Assembly: GCA_017461425.1 (NCBI GenBank)
Contig: JAFTXY010000011.1
Coordinates: 248,001-312,000, forward strand
Direction of reading: 5' to 3'
DNA: 64,000 nucleotides
DNA from: Candidatus Gastranaerophilales bacterium
Lineage (GTDB): Bacteria > Cyanobacteriota > Vampirovibrionia > Gastranaerophilales > Gastranaerophilaceae
The notes beneath the pieces were generated by a model. That model was not told the origin of the DNA. It did not search any database and worked only from the letters and a program-made list of their open reading frames with translations. Every line of letters begins with the position of its first letter. The first letter of the stretch is position 1. Shown here piece by piece: positions 36,767 to 46,259 of this stretch. The position numbers were made by a program, and so were the translations under genes.

Positions 36767-38005
36767 TTAACCGAAGGTGTTGAAAGAACCTTCAATATTT
36801 TCTTGAATTATTTTCTCAACAGATTCTTTTTCTGTTGTAACAGCACTTCGTTGTGTTTCAATATTGTCTAATTCAATTTCAAGTTTTTTATCTTGGTTTT
36901 GAATTTGTTGTTGTAATCTATCATATTTTGCTTTTGCTTTATCGTCATCTTCAGTGTAGTATTGATCACTAATATTACCTGTTGCATCCCAAGAAATACT
37001 GTTCCATTTTAATTTGCCATCGCCTAATGGTGTACCTTTTTCAAGTAAATATTTACCATTTCTTAAACAATCTTGAAGATAGTTTGGAGATGTTTTTGAA
37101 CCATTGCCATCAGTTAATCCAGTTTTTAATGTTGGATCTACTACATAGCGTCTAATTATGTTGCCATCACTGTCTTTCAGTGTGGTTTTACCATCAGCTC
37201 CAGGGGTTGCCGGGTCTAGTTTATAAGTTGTTTCGGCTCCTGCGACATAATTTTGAGTTGTTAGTGATTCTGGATTATCTGTAATTGATAAAACTGAGCC
37301 TTCTTTTGCACTAAATCCTTCACCATTTGATGTTTCACCATTAGTTTTAAAGAAATGTTCAGTGCCATTTGCATCTTTTAAACAAATCATGCCACGTTCT
37401 TGGTCCCATTTGATATTTTCTTTTGAAACGTTAGGATTGTTAGTGAAGAAGTTAGCTAAATCGGAAGGATTGCCATTTTCGCCAGTACCCATTCCCATAT
37501 AATAATTTGTTGAAGTAACATCGCCAAGACTATTTCTTTTTTGTACTGTATAGACTCCATTTTCACTGCTGGCTTTTTCTGTTACAAGAGAACCAGAAAC
37601 AGTTAGTGGAATTTCACTGACATCAGAAACAACAATTGCTCCGTCATTGTCAACAAGACGATATGGAATGTTGCTTGTATAAGCTGCATCTAATGAATCG
37701 CTACTTGCTTGAATACCAGTTGCGCTTGAGCCATATCCGGTAACTGTACCACTAAGTAAAGCACTGTATGTTAAATTTTGAGTGCTTGTAAGTTTTTCAC
37801 TGTCTGAAGCAGAGCCATTGCCTGCTAGATACAATTGAATCATCATCTGTCTATTAGATGTAGCATTTTCGTATTCCATTGCTATTTCTTCTAATTGTTG
37901 AGACAGAATAAGTCTTTTTTGAGAAATTTGTTGTGCTCTAAATTCTAAATCGTTTTGCCTTGCCGTTAAGAGTAACAGCCTGCCTTGACTTGCTGATAAA
38001 CCCAT
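36767..38005 (-). CDS. Unknown filament-like protein with coiled-coil termini
   Basis: 412 residues. Conserved-looking N-terminus M-G-L-S-A-S-Q-G-R-L-L-L-L-T-A-R followed by a coiled coil to about residue 60, a variable polar centre rich in G, N, S and T (about 70-340), and a C-terminal coiled coil (D-K-K-L-E-I-E-L-D-N-I-E-T-Q) ending N-I-E-G-S-F-N-T-F-G. No signal peptide. The layout of helical ends around a variable centre is like flagellin and hook-associated proteins, but the axial-protein motif is absent. ATG 38005 is chosen (AGGTGG upstream) over GTG 38014. Own promoter region and terminator. Confidence 0.7.
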   Translation of the reverse strand: MGLSASQGRLLLLTARQNDLEFRAQQISQKRLILSQQLEEIAMEYENATSNRQMMIQLYLAGNGSASDSEKLTSTQNLTYSALLSGTVTGYGSSATGIQASSDSLDAAYTSNIPYRLVDNDGAIVVSDVSEIPLTVSGSLVTEKASSENGVYTVQKRNSLGDVTSTNYYMGMGTGENGNPSDLANFFTNNPNVSKENIKWDQERGMICLKDANGTEHFFKTNGETSNGEGFSAKEGSVLSITDNPESLTTQNYVAGAETTYKLDPATPGADGKTTLKDSDGNIIRRYVVDPTLKTGLTDGNGSKTSPNYLQDCLRNGKYLLEKGTPLGDGKLKWNSISWDATGNISDQYYTEDDDKAKAKYDRLQQQIQNQDKKLEIELDNIETQRSAVTTEKESVEKIIQENIEGSFNTFG

Positions 38006-38166
38006 TTTTACCACCTTTGCTTTTAAATTACTTGCAGATTTTTAAATTTAACTTATTTTACTTTTATCTATTCTGATAGTTCCACGCATTATTTAATAGA
38101 TAACAGTTTTGTAAAAAGTTTCTTTAAATTTCTTAACAAAGGTGTTAAATTATTGATAGTATTAGA

Positions 38167-38982
38167 TTATAGGGTTTCGTAATATTCTTTTAAAATCATT
38201 GTATCAATTTCAATATTTGGACTTTCGCAAACCAAAGCGCCTTTTATATTGAATTTTTTCATAGCTTTTAATAAATCTTTGTAATTAAAATCGCTTTCCT
38301 CAAATATTAAATGATTTTTTTCGCCTTTATCTGTATATTTTATGCCTGCAACGTGCCCATGAAAATTATTTAGCGCAATATCGCCTAAGCTATTCCCAAG
38401 ATGTTCTAAAATATAACAAAATTCATCATATGTGTTAAATTTGCCATTTTCTCTTGCATGAATATGGGCAAAATCTATACAGGGTAATATTTGTTCAAAG
38501 TTTTTAGAAAGTTCAATTATTTCATCTAATGTACCCCATTGGCTTTTTTTACCTGTTGTTTCTGGTCTTATCCAGACGTTATTATTTTCTTCTTTTAGGG
38601 TATCTGTTATGATTTTATGTCTTTCAATCATTCTATCCATGAGAATTTTAGAATCATCTCCCAGATAAAAAGCAGCATGATAGGTTATTGAATATGCTCC
38701 TAAGTCTTTTGCTGCTCTTGCGGTGTCTAAAACTCTTTTTATGCTTGCTTCAATTTTATCTTCTTCTTTTGCGTTTAAATTTATATAATAAGGTCCGTGA
38801 TGAGTTATTAAAGCATTATTTCTATTCAAAATTGCTTCACGTGTTTTTTCGCTATATCTTACTCCATGAACAAATTCAACTTCTAAACCATCAAGATTCA
38901 TTTCTTTTAACTTATCAAAGGCATTAGAATAATCTTTTGCGTTTGATGGAATTCCAGCAGTTAAAAAATGTAGTTTTTCCAT
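38167..38982 (-). CDS. TIM-barrel protein of the endonuclease IV / xylose-isomerase-like superfamily
   Basis: 271 residues. Blocks that match the fold: N-L-D-G-L-E-V-E-F, T-H-H-G-P-Y-Y-I-N-L, T-Y-H-A-A-F-Y, R-P-E-T-T-G, C-I-D-F-A-H-I-H-A and H-G-H-V-A-G-I-K, with metal-ligand-type H, E and D residues. Bacterial and archaeal endonuclease IV enzymes cut DNA at abasic sites; sugar isomerases share the fold. H-x-P-Y-x-I-N-L favours the endonuclease IV side. The formyltransferase gene lies just upstream with a 9-nt gap. Confidence 0.75.
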   Translation of the reverse strand: MEKLHFLTAGIPSNAKDYSNAFDKLKEMNLDGLEVEFVHGVRYSEKTREAILNRNNALITHHGPYYINLNAKEEDKIEASIKRVLDTARAAKDLGAYSITYHAAFYLGDDSKILMDRMIERHKIITDTLKEENNNVWIRPETTGKKSQWGTLDEIIELSKNFEQILPCIDFAHIHARENGKFNTYDEFCYILEHLGNSLGDIALNNFHGHVAGIKYTDKGEKNHLIFEESDFNYKDLLKAMKKFNIKGALVCESPNIEIDTMILKEYYETL

Positions 38983-38991
38983 TGTATCCTC

Positions 38992-39924
38992 CTAAGATAA
39001 AAATTCATCACAAGTTGGTGTAAAAGTGTTATAAAAATCTTTTGTATCGTATGTTCCCCAAGAACCTATTTGAAATATTTTTAAGGATAATAAACCTTTT
39101 TTTGCAGCTACTAAAAATTCATTTTCATCGGCTTTAACAATTTGCCCAGGTTTATAATTATGTTTTAATTCGATGGCGTCAGCTTTAATTATTTTTAAGT
39201 TAACTCCACGAAATGTTGTAAATACGTTATAAAAAGGGTTTGAAGCTCTAATTAATCGCTCAAGCTCAACAGATGAATATGTATTCCATCTTGCTCTAAA
39301 ATTGCCATCCACTTTTGGCGCTTCAATAAAATCCTTTTCTTTAGGTTGTTTTATTTTTTGAATTTCTTTTCCGTCTTGAATTTGACCTAAAATTTCAATT
39401 AGAGCATCAGATAGCATATATGTTGTTCTATTAAAAATAGAACCCATTGTTTCGCAAGGAATTAAATCAAATTTTTCTTGATAAATTATATCTCCTGTAT
39501 CAAAAGTTTCGTCCATGAAATGCAAAGTTATACCAGAAGTTTTTTCCCCATTATTTACTATATGAAAATATGGCGCAGCACCTCTATAGTATGGCAACAA
39601 TGATGGATGACAGTTGATGTACCCCATTTTTGTTGTTTTTAAAAATTCTTTAGAAAACTTTTTATTATATGAGCAAACAACTCCAATATCAGCATTTAGT
39701 TCTTTTAATTTTTCGATATATTCTTTTTCGTTTGGAGTTTCGTTAAATTCCATAAAATTTAAATTTCGCTCTTTAGCAAAAGTTTTAAAAAAATCAAAAG
39801 TTGCATGATTTTTATGCGGTGGAACAACGCCCACAATATTAAATTTTTTTGCTATTAAATTCATAAGACAAACTAGTGCCATATCTGGAATTCCAACAAA
39901 AATAATTTTTAATTTTTTATTCAT
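38992..39924 (-). CDS. Formyltransferase family protein (Fmt-like)
   Basis: 310 residues. The formyl-transferase core is clear: Y-I-N-C-H-P-S-L-L-P-Y-Y-R-G-A-A-P (catalytic N and H) and D-T-G-D-I (catalytic D), with a C-terminal OB-like domain. It could be methionyl-tRNA formyltransferase or a sugar N-formyltransferase; the H-P-S-L-L-P-Y-Y-R form differs from the usual Fmt H-A-S-L-L-P. The ATG at 39924 overlaps the trkH stop (TAATG); an upstream start at 39936 is less likely. Confidence 0.75.
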   Translation of the reverse strand: MNKKLKIIFVGIPDMALVCLMNLIAKKFNIVGVVPPHKNHATFDFFKTFAKERNLNFMEFNETPNEKEYIEKLKELNADIGVVCSYNKKFSKEFLKTTKMGYINCHPSLLPYYRGAAPYFHIVNNGEKTSGITLHFMDETFDTGDIIYQEKFDLIPCETMGSIFNRTTYMLSDALIEILGQIQDGKEIQKIKQPKEKDFIEAPKVDGNFRARWNTYSSVELERLIRASNPFYNVFTTFRGVNLKIIKADAIELKHNYKPGQIVKADENEFLVAAKKGLLSLKIFQIGSWGTYDTKDFYNTFTPTCDEFLS

Positions 39925-41375
39925 TAATCTTTCCATAAATCTTTATTTAAAATGGCAAGGAATGGTATTATTTCAAGACGTCCAATCAACATTAATAAAA
40001 TTAATATCCATTTTGTGAAAATATTTAATGTTGCAAAGTTATCCATTGGTCCTAAAATTCCAAAAGCAGGACCTATATTTCCAATGGCAGCCGCTGATGC
40101 CCCAAGGGCAATTGTTGTATTATTTTCAATTAAAACTATTAAAATAGCACCTATTGCAAAAATTGCAAAATAAAATGCAAAAAAAGCAATCATTTGAGAA
40201 ATAACATCATTATTTATTGTACTGCCCTCAATTTTAATAGGATAAACTCCTTGTGGATGAAGAATTTTATTTAATTCTCTTTTTAAATATTTCCCAATAA
40301 ATAACCATCTTATGATTTTTATTCCGCCTGATGTTGAAGTTGCGCATCCACCAGAAAAAAATGCTATAAATAAAATAACTTTACTTGCTGCATCCCAAGT
40401 TATATAGTTATCCAGAGCAAAACCAGTTGAAGTCATTGTTGCAATAACTTGGAAATATGAGCTTAAAAATGCGTCATTTGGCTTGTAATTTGAATTAAAA
40501 ATTAAACTTAGAGCAAGACAAGTTGCGATAGCAATAAAGACAAGTAAATATGTTCTAAATTCTTCGCTTTTGAATATTGGAGTGATTTTTTTATTTTTTA
40601 AACATCTGTATGCAAGAATATAATTAATACCTGCTATAAACATAAAAATTGTGATACAGATTGCAATTTTTGAACTATGAAAATCTGCGATACCGCCTGA
40701 TGTTGCCGCAAAACCGCCTGTTGCAATTGTAGATAAAGATGTAATTATTGCATAATACCAATCTAGTCCAAGATGTTTTAAAATTATTGCTTCAATTATT
40801 GTGTAAGCAAGATAAATTCCCCAAAACCAGCTTGCTGTATATCTTATACGAGGCGTTGCTTTGTCTTCTGTTGGCGTTGGTGCTTCTGCATAAAACATTT
40901 GTCGTCCAGCAACAGATATTTTTGGCAATACTGCAATAAATAAAACAACTATTCCCATCCCGCCAAACCATTGAGTTAAAGAGCGGAAGAAAAATAGGGT
41001 TTTAGGATATTTTGAAAAATCTTGTATTATGCTAGCGCCCGTTGTTGTTACGCCAGAAATTGCTTCAAAACAGGCATTTGTAAAATCAAATCCATAGAAT
41101 AAAAAAGGAATTGTACAGATTAATCCAAAAAATACCCAAGCAAAAAATACGGTTACCAACGATTCTGATTTTTTAATACTATCAATATCTTTTTGTTCTG
41201 CTTTATTGAATGAAAAAATATATCCTAAAATAAGGGCGATAACCCCAGTTACAAAAAATGGCATTAGGTGGTTTGTTTCTTTTAAAATCATTGCCGCAAC
41301 AATAGGGATAAGAAACATTATGCTAATATATTTTGATAGTAAACCTAAAATATTAAAAATAAGATTATATCTCAT
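39924..41375 (-). CDS. trkH: Trk-type potassium uptake membrane protein TrkH
   Basis: 483 residues with about ten hydrophobic segments. Four pore-type loops are recognisable: A-I-S-G-V-T-T-T-G-A-S, S-L-S-T-I-A-T-G-G-F-A, T-M-T-S-T-G-F and A-A-I-G-N-I-G-P-A-F-G. The first matches the selectivity-filter T-T-G signature, and S-Q-W-x-G-G-M-G-I-V-V appears as T-Q-W-F-G-G-M-G-I-V-V. TrkH forms the K+ path, gated by TrkA. It overlaps trkA by 1 nt (TAATG). Confidence 0.95.
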   Translation of the reverse strand: MRYNLIFNILGLLSKYISIMFLIPIVAAMILKETNHLMPFFVTGVIALILGYIFSFNKAEQKDIDSIKKSESLVTVFFAWVFFGLICTIPFLFYGFDFTNACFEAISGVTTTGASIIQDFSKYPKTLFFFRSLTQWFGGMGIVVLFIAVLPKISVAGRQMFYAEAPTPTEDKATPRIRYTASWFWGIYLAYTIIEAIILKHLGLDWYYAIITSLSTIATGGFAATSGGIADFHSSKIAICITIFMFIAGINYILAYRCLKNKKITPIFKSEEFRTYLLVFIAIATCLALSLIFNSNYKPNDAFLSSYFQVIATMTSTGFALDNYITWDAASKVILFIAFFSGGCATSTSGGIKIIRWLFIGKYLKRELNKILHPQGVYPIKIEGSTINNDVISQMIAFFAFYFAIFAIGAILIVLIENNTTIALGASAAAIGNIGPAFGILGPMDNFATLNIFTKWILILLMLIGRLEIIPFLAILNKDLWKD

Positions 41376-42712
41376 TATTTAAAACATTCCTTAACTTTAA
41401 CAACATCATCGGTTTTTGTAAAAATCATTAAAGTATCATTTGGTCTTATTTCTGTTTGACCTTTTGGAATGATAACTTTTGAACCACGTTTTACAATTGC
41501 AATAACGCAAGGCACAGGCATTTTTATTTCAAATAATGGTTTTGCTTCAAAGTTTTGCGGAAGTTGAATTTCTAAAATTTCTCCTTGTCCACGCTCAACC
41601 GTTGCAATAACTCCTGCACGAGAATCTATGATTCTATTTTTAATTTCATTAACACAAGCTTCTCTTTGAGAAATTGCAACATCAACTCCTACACGTTCAA
41701 ATAAATTTGCTGTCGTGCTTTGAGAAACTCTTGTTATAACTTTTTTTGCACCTAATTGTTTTGACAATAATGAACATAATAGATTTTTTTCATCATTATT
41801 TGTAATTGCAACAACTACGTCAGATTTTCCAACCTCTTCTTCCTCTAATAATTCAAGACTTGTTCCTGAACCATTTAAAACAAGAGTCTTTTTAAAGTTT
41901 AAGGATAAACTTTCACATCTTTCATAATCGTTTTCGATTAATTTCATACGCATTGAAGTTTTTTCAAGCTCTCCGATAAGCTCATATCCAACAGAACCCC
42001 CGCCGATTATAGTTATTTTTTTAACTTTTCCTTTTGATTCAAATAATTCATCTGCAGCGATATCAAGTCCGATTGGAGTTCCCATTAAAAATACTTTGTC
42101 GTTTAATAAGAATTCGCTATTTCCGTTTGGAATAAATAATTCGTCATTTCTTACAATTCCAACAACTAAAACTTCTGAGTTAAAATAACAATCTTTTAAT
42201 TGTTTATTTAATAATTCTGAGTCTTCTTTAATTCTGTATTCTAATAATCTCGCTCTGCCATGTGCAAAGTTTTCAACATCAACAGCATCAGGAACTGTTA
42301 TTATTTTGAAAATTTCTTGTACTAAAAGTTTTTGTGGCCAAATTATATTATCAATGCATTGTGCATAACTTGCTTTATGCTCGTCTTTAAGAGAATTTAG
42401 AGCAACTTGCGATTCTTGTTTTTGAACAAAGCAAATTGTTTGTGCTTCAGAAATTTGTTTTGCCATTAAACAAGCAATTATATTTGATTCGTCATCATTT
42501 GAACAAGCAATAAATGCGTCACAATCAGATATTTCTTTGTCTTTAAGGATTTTAATGTTTAATGCATCAGCACAAATTGTCCCTACATCAAGTTTTGAGA
42601 AGCTTTCAAGGTTTTTTGCGTCTGCATCAATAACTATAACATCATGATCTTCAAAAAATTCTGTTGCTATAGAGGATGCCATTTCATTTGCGCCATAAAT
42701 TACAATTTTCAT
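41375..42712 (-). CDS. trkA: Trk potassium system regulatory protein TrkA
   Basis: 445 residues with two RCK units. Each has a Rossmann nucleotide site: I-Y-G-A-N-E-M-A-S-S near the start and I-I-G-G-G-S-V-G-Y-E-L near residue 233. Each is followed by a TrkA-C domain (N-E-I-K-N-R-I-I-D-S-R-A-G-V... in the second). TrkA gates TrkH in response to nucleotides. The first site lacks the usual third glycine. Coupled to trkH, 12 nt after ffh. Confidence 0.94.
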   Translation of the reverse strand: MKIVIYGANEMASSIATEFFEDHDVIVIDADAKNLESFSKLDVGTICADALNIKILKDKEISDCDAFIACSNDDESNIIACLMAKQISEAQTICFVQKQESQVALNSLKDEHKASYAQCIDNIIWPQKLLVQEIFKIITVPDAVDVENFAHGRARLLEYRIKEDSELLNKQLKDCYFNSEVLVVGIVRNDELFIPNGNSEFLLNDKVFLMGTPIGLDIAADELFESKGKVKKITIIGGGSVGYELIGELEKTSMRMKLIENDYERCESLSLNFKKTLVLNGSGTSLELLEEEEVGKSDVVVAITNNDEKNLLCSLLSKQLGAKKVITRVSQSTTANLFERVGVDVAISQREACVNEIKNRIIDSRAGVIATVERGQGEILEIQLPQNFEAKPLFEIKMPVPCVIAIVKRGSKVIIPKGQTEIRPNDTLMIFTKTDDVVKVKECFK

Positions 42713-42724
42713 AAATATTCCTTA

Positions 42725-44080
42725 CTAAAATGGAAACTTAGGCATTCCGAAAGGCATTTTACCTTTTTTGCCTTTCATTGAATTTTTAAGTCCACCAAGA
42801 CCTTTCATCATTTTACGCATTGTTTCAAATTGATTTATAAAGGTGTTTAATTCGTTTATATCCATACCAGCACCTTTTGCAATTCTTTTTTTTCTGGAAG
42901 CATTAAGAATATCCGGATTTTTTCTTTCTTCTTTTGTCATTGATTGGATTAAAACTTCCATTTTTTTGAATTGCTTTTCACCTTCATGGGAAATTTTTTC
43001 TGTATCGTCTTTTGAAATTCCTAAAGGAAGCATAGATAAAATTCCGCCAAATGAGCCAAGAGCTTTTATTTGTTTTTGAATTTTTAAGAAATCTTCAAAG
43101 CTGAATTTATCTTTCAACATTTTTTCTTCAAGAGCTTTTGCTTCTTGCGCATCTATATTTTTTTGAGCTCTTTCAACCAATGTTACAATATCGCCCATTC
43201 CAAGAATTCTATTTGCCATTCTATCCGGATAGAAATCTTCTAATGGAACAATATTTTCTCCACTTGCGGTTAATTTGATTGGTTTTTTGGTTGTTTCAAC
43301 AATACTTAAAGCGCAACCACCTTTAGTATCGCCATCTAATTTTGTTAAAACAACGCCATCAATTCCAAGTTGCTCGTCAAAATTGAGCGCTACTTCAATT
43401 GCGCTTTGTCCAATCATAGAATCAACAACAAGAAGTTTTTCGTTTATATTGAAACTGTGGCTTAAAAGCATTAATTCTGCCATCATATCAGTATCAATTT
43501 GTAAACGACCAGCAGTATCAAAAATTAATACTGTGTCATTATTTTCTTTGGCGTAATTAAGTGATTCTTTTGCAATTTTTACAACATCTTTTTCATTTTC
43601 TATTGAAAAGAAATCGATTTTATTGTCGTTTGCCAAAGTTTTTAATTGCAAAATTGCAGCAGGACGATAAACATCAAGTGCAACAAGCAATGGTTTTTTG
43701 CCTTCTTTTTTTAATTTTAATGCTAGTTTTGCACTGCTTGTTGTTTTACCTGAACCTTGCAAACCAAGCATCATAATTATTGACGGATTGGTGTCTAATT
43801 TAAGCGGAGCTTGCTTTTCTCCTAATAATTTTGTTAATTCATCATTAACTATTTTAATTAAAGCTTGGGATGGATTTATGGATTTTATAACTTCTTGTCC
43901 AACAGCTTTGTCTTTGATATTTGAAATAAATGATTTAACAACATTTAAAGAAACATCTGCCCCTAAAAGCGCACGCCTAATTTCTCTAAGGGCGTCTTGC
44001 ATATTCTCTTCTGTTAAAGTTGCATCCCCTTGAGTTTTTCTTATAATTTCTTGTAATCTTTGCGATAAGTTATCAAACAT
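42725..44080 (-). CDS. ffh: Signal recognition particle protein Ffh
   Basis: 451 residues. NG GTPase domain: M-M-L-G-L-Q-G-S-G-K-T-T-S-S-A-K-L, D-V-Y-R-P-A-A, D-T-A-G-R-L-Q, T-K-L-D-G-D-T-K-G-G. The C-terminal M domain is methionine-rich (F-E-T-M-R-K-M-M-K-G-L-G-G) and has the R-x-x-R-I-A-x-G-(A/S)-G motif (R-K-K-R-I-A-K-G-A-G). It binds signal sequences and 4.5S RNA. Its receptor gene ftsY is elsewhere in the window. Confidence 0.97.
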   Translation of the reverse strand: MFDNLSQRLQEIIRKTQGDATLTEENMQDALREIRRALLGADVSLNVVKSFISNIKDKAVGQEVIKSINPSQALIKIVNDELTKLLGEKQAPLKLDTNPSIIMMLGLQGSGKTTSSAKLALKLKKEGKKPLLVALDVYRPAAILQLKTLANDNKIDFFSIENEKDVVKIAKESLNYAKENNDTVLIFDTAGRLQIDTDMMAELMLLSHSFNINEKLLVVDSMIGQSAIEVALNFDEQLGIDGVVLTKLDGDTKGGCALSIVETTKKPIKLTASGENIVPLEDFYPDRMANRILGMGDIVTLVERAQKNIDAQEAKALEEKMLKDKFSFEDFLKIQKQIKALGSFGGILSMLPLGISKDDTEKISHEGEKQFKKMEVLIQSMTKEERKNPDILNASRKKRIAKGAGMDINELNTFINQFETMRKMMKGLGGLKNSMKGKKGKMPFGMPKFPF

Positions 44081-44204
44081 ACAAATATTTTACTATAAAA
44101 ATAAATTAATTTATTAAATTTTGTTAATTTTAGCTTTAATACCCTGTGATTATTAGCGAACTTCTATATTTAGAATTTTTATATAAGAAACGCAAGGAGA
44201 AATT

Positions 44205-45686
44205 ATGCAAATTAAACCGCCAGTTAGTGGTGTTATATATGATTTTCAAAAATACTATAACCAAAAGCAAGAACAAATTAGAGCAACGCAAATTCTAATG
44301 CCTGAAGAAATTCCGCAATATAGTGATTCTGCTGTTCCTTTTGACCTTGTAAAAGCATATAATGGAAATATTTTTGCAAACAATAGGTTAAAACAAATTT
44401 CTGATTTTTTTAAAGAGGCCGGAATGGAATTGACTCCAGAACAAATTAGGCAAGTTTTGGATAGATATTATGCTGATTTTCCTTATATGAAAGATGTTCC
44501 AACAAAAGCAAAAGGTTTGTATAAAGAGTTTGTTGATACGATTAAAAAAACTGACTTATCGCAAGTTGATAAAATTCAGAGTCTGATTGATTATGGCGCA
44601 AGGAATGATTTTGAACGTTTGCAATGTGAATTGATGAATATCGAACCAGATAAAATGATTTCAGCAAATGGATTTAATATTATTTGCGGAATAATAAGAG
44701 ATTATGTCGATTTAATCAATGAAAAAACAGATTATAAAATAAATTTAAGCGAAAATGAAGATGGAACAATATTGCAAGTCGAAGCTAAAAAAGACGGCGC
44801 AAGAATTTGTTTTGAACCTAAAAATTTTTATGAAATAGTTCGTAAAAAAAGACCATATGGAGATAATGTTATTTATTTACCTGCAAAAGATGGTGATAAA
44901 TATCAATATTTTTATATGACAGAAGAGCAAGTTGCTTGTAAAATTGATATGGATAAAAAAACTGTTGTTGGTTCTTTGGCAGTAGAAGATGTTAGCCCAA
45001 AAGGGCTTCCTGAATGCAGATTAGATGTAACCATGCAAAGCGGTATTGCTTATTATGGAATGGCAGAATATGCAAATACAAAAGGTAGGGGATTTGATTT
45101 GGAAGAAGAAAGTGCCTTTTCACTAGAACAAGCAGCGCTGTTAATTCAGACAAATCCTATAGCGCAAGCATATTATAATGATGGTTGCACGCCTGAGTTT
45201 ATTTTAAGCTGCGTTAGAAATGGCGAACTTAATGAAAATATAATCATTGGAAAAGATAGGTTCTATGAATTTATTGAAGAATATGCATCTGATGACAAAA
45301 CTTGGGATAATGAATATTTAGAAAGATTGCTTGATTTAATAGAGCTTGAAGATAATACATATAATGATAATGCTCTTGATGTTGTAGCAAGTTTTGCCCT
45401 TAAAGAAATTGAAACAGGGGAAAAGTATGGCGATTTTATGTATGAAATTGCAAGCTTTGTTAAATATCATAATGATGCAAGAACAGTAAAAACCCTTTTA
45501 AATTTAGCTCAAGATTTTAATTTGCCTTTATACGAAACAAGAGAAATTTTTGAAGCGGTGATATTATGTCGTGCAAATCATCAAGAAGATGCTTTAGCGT
45601 ATTTGCAAAATGAAGTTGCAAGTAAAGAAAATCCTCAAGAAGCCTTTGAAAAATTCAAGAGTTATTTAAAACCATATTTTGAATAA
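44205..45686 (+). CDS. Conserved-looking hypothetical protein
   Basis: 493 residues, soluble, no signal peptide or membrane segment, helix-rich at both ends. The C-terminal about 170 residues (A-S-F-V-K-Y-H-N-D-A-R-T-V-K-T-L-L-N-L-A) look like helical-repeat structure. The middle (about 190-290) is beta-rich with charged residues. Strong SD AAGGAG. I recognise no family. Start and length are secure. It stands alone, divergent from ffh. Confidence 0.75.
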   Translation: MQIKPPVSGVIYDFQKYYNQKQEQIRATQILMPEEIPQYSDSAVPFDLVKAYNGNIFANNRLKQISDFFKEAGMELTPEQIRQVLDRYYADFPYMKDVPTKAKGLYKEFVDTIKKTDLSQVDKIQSLIDYGARNDFERLQCELMNIEPDKMISANGFNIICGIIRDYVDLINEKTDYKINLSENEDGTILQVEAKKDGARICFEPKNFYEIVRKKRPYGDNVIYLPAKDGDKYQYFYMTEEQVACKIDMDKKTVVGSLAVEDVSPKGLPECRLDVTMQSGIAYYGMAEYANTKGRGFDLEEESAFSLEQAALLIQTNPIAQAYYNDGCTPEFILSCVRNGELNENIIIGKDRFYEFIEEYASDDKTWDNEYLERLLDLIELEDNTYNDNALDVVASFALKEIETGEKYGDFMYEIASFVKYHNDARTVKTLLNLAQDFNLPLYETREIFEAVILCRANHQEDALAYLQNEVASKENPQEAFEKFKSYLKPYFE

Positions 45687-45792
45687 TAATTATTTTTCTT
45701 TATATTCGTATAAAGATTGTATAAGGAAAACCTAAAAAACAATTTTTATTGTGTATACTTTAAAAAGTAAAAGAAGTAATTGAGGAAAAATA

Positions 45793-46083
45793 ATGCAAGC
45801 TGTTCTTAATCCAAATTTAAATATGGCAGAAAAGGTAGAATATTTATTACAAGACGTTGATGCAACAACAAAAAATGATGTTGAAAATTCAATTGTTGCT
45901 ATGGGTGCTAGGGTTGTAAATATTTTAGTTGATAAATTAAGAACTTTAAAAGGAATTCAAAGAGGAATTGTTGCAATGAGTCTTATTAGAATTGGTCAAA
46001 GCGCAGTTGCTCCATTAAAAGAACTTGCTATGGAAAATAATGAATATCAATGGATGGCTGATTATTTGCTATCTGAAATATAA
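45793..46083 (+). CDS. Small HEAT-repeat-like protein
   Basis: 96 residues, all helical. Units like A-R-V-V-N-I-L-V-D-K-L-R-T-L-K-G-I-Q-R-G and A-M-S-L-I-R-I-G-Q-S-A-V-A-P-L-K-E-L fit HEAT or PBS-lyase-type repeats (A-x-x-x-L-x-x-I-G). It likely binds another protein. RBS GAGG, followed by a terminator. Confidence 0.65.
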   Translation: MQAVLNPNLNMAEKVEYLLQDVDATTKNDVENSIVAMGARVVNILVDKLRTLKGIQRGIVAMSLIRIGQSAVAPLKELAMENNEYQWMADYLLSEI

Positions 46084-46104
46084 GAAAAAGTATAGAATAA
46101 ATTA

Positions 46105-46135
46105 AAATCACCCTATATTAAGGGTGATTTTTTAT
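46105..46135 (+). terminator. Terminator of the HEAT-like gene
   Basis: 10-bp stem AAATCACCCT / AGGGTGATTT with a 6-nt loop, 22 nt after the stop, followed by TTTATT. Typical intrinsic terminator. Confidence 0.9.
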
Positions 46136-46183
46136 TATAAAATAACCCTATCGCCTAACCTTTTAAGGTAATGAATACAAATT

Positions 46184-46226
46184 AAATAAAACGCATAATT
46201 TTAACATAAAATTGTGCGTTTTATTT
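46184..46226 (+). promoter_or_regulatory. Long hairpin upstream of the SLH gene
   Basis: 19-nt arms (46184-46202 and 46208-46226), 18 of 19 positions paired, with a 5-nt loop AACAT. It ends 20 nt before AAGGAGG of the SLH gene. It may be a second terminator, a leader stabiliser or an attenuator. Confidence 0.75.
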
Positions 46227-46259
46227 TGCAAAAACAAAATATTACATAAAGGAGGAAAA

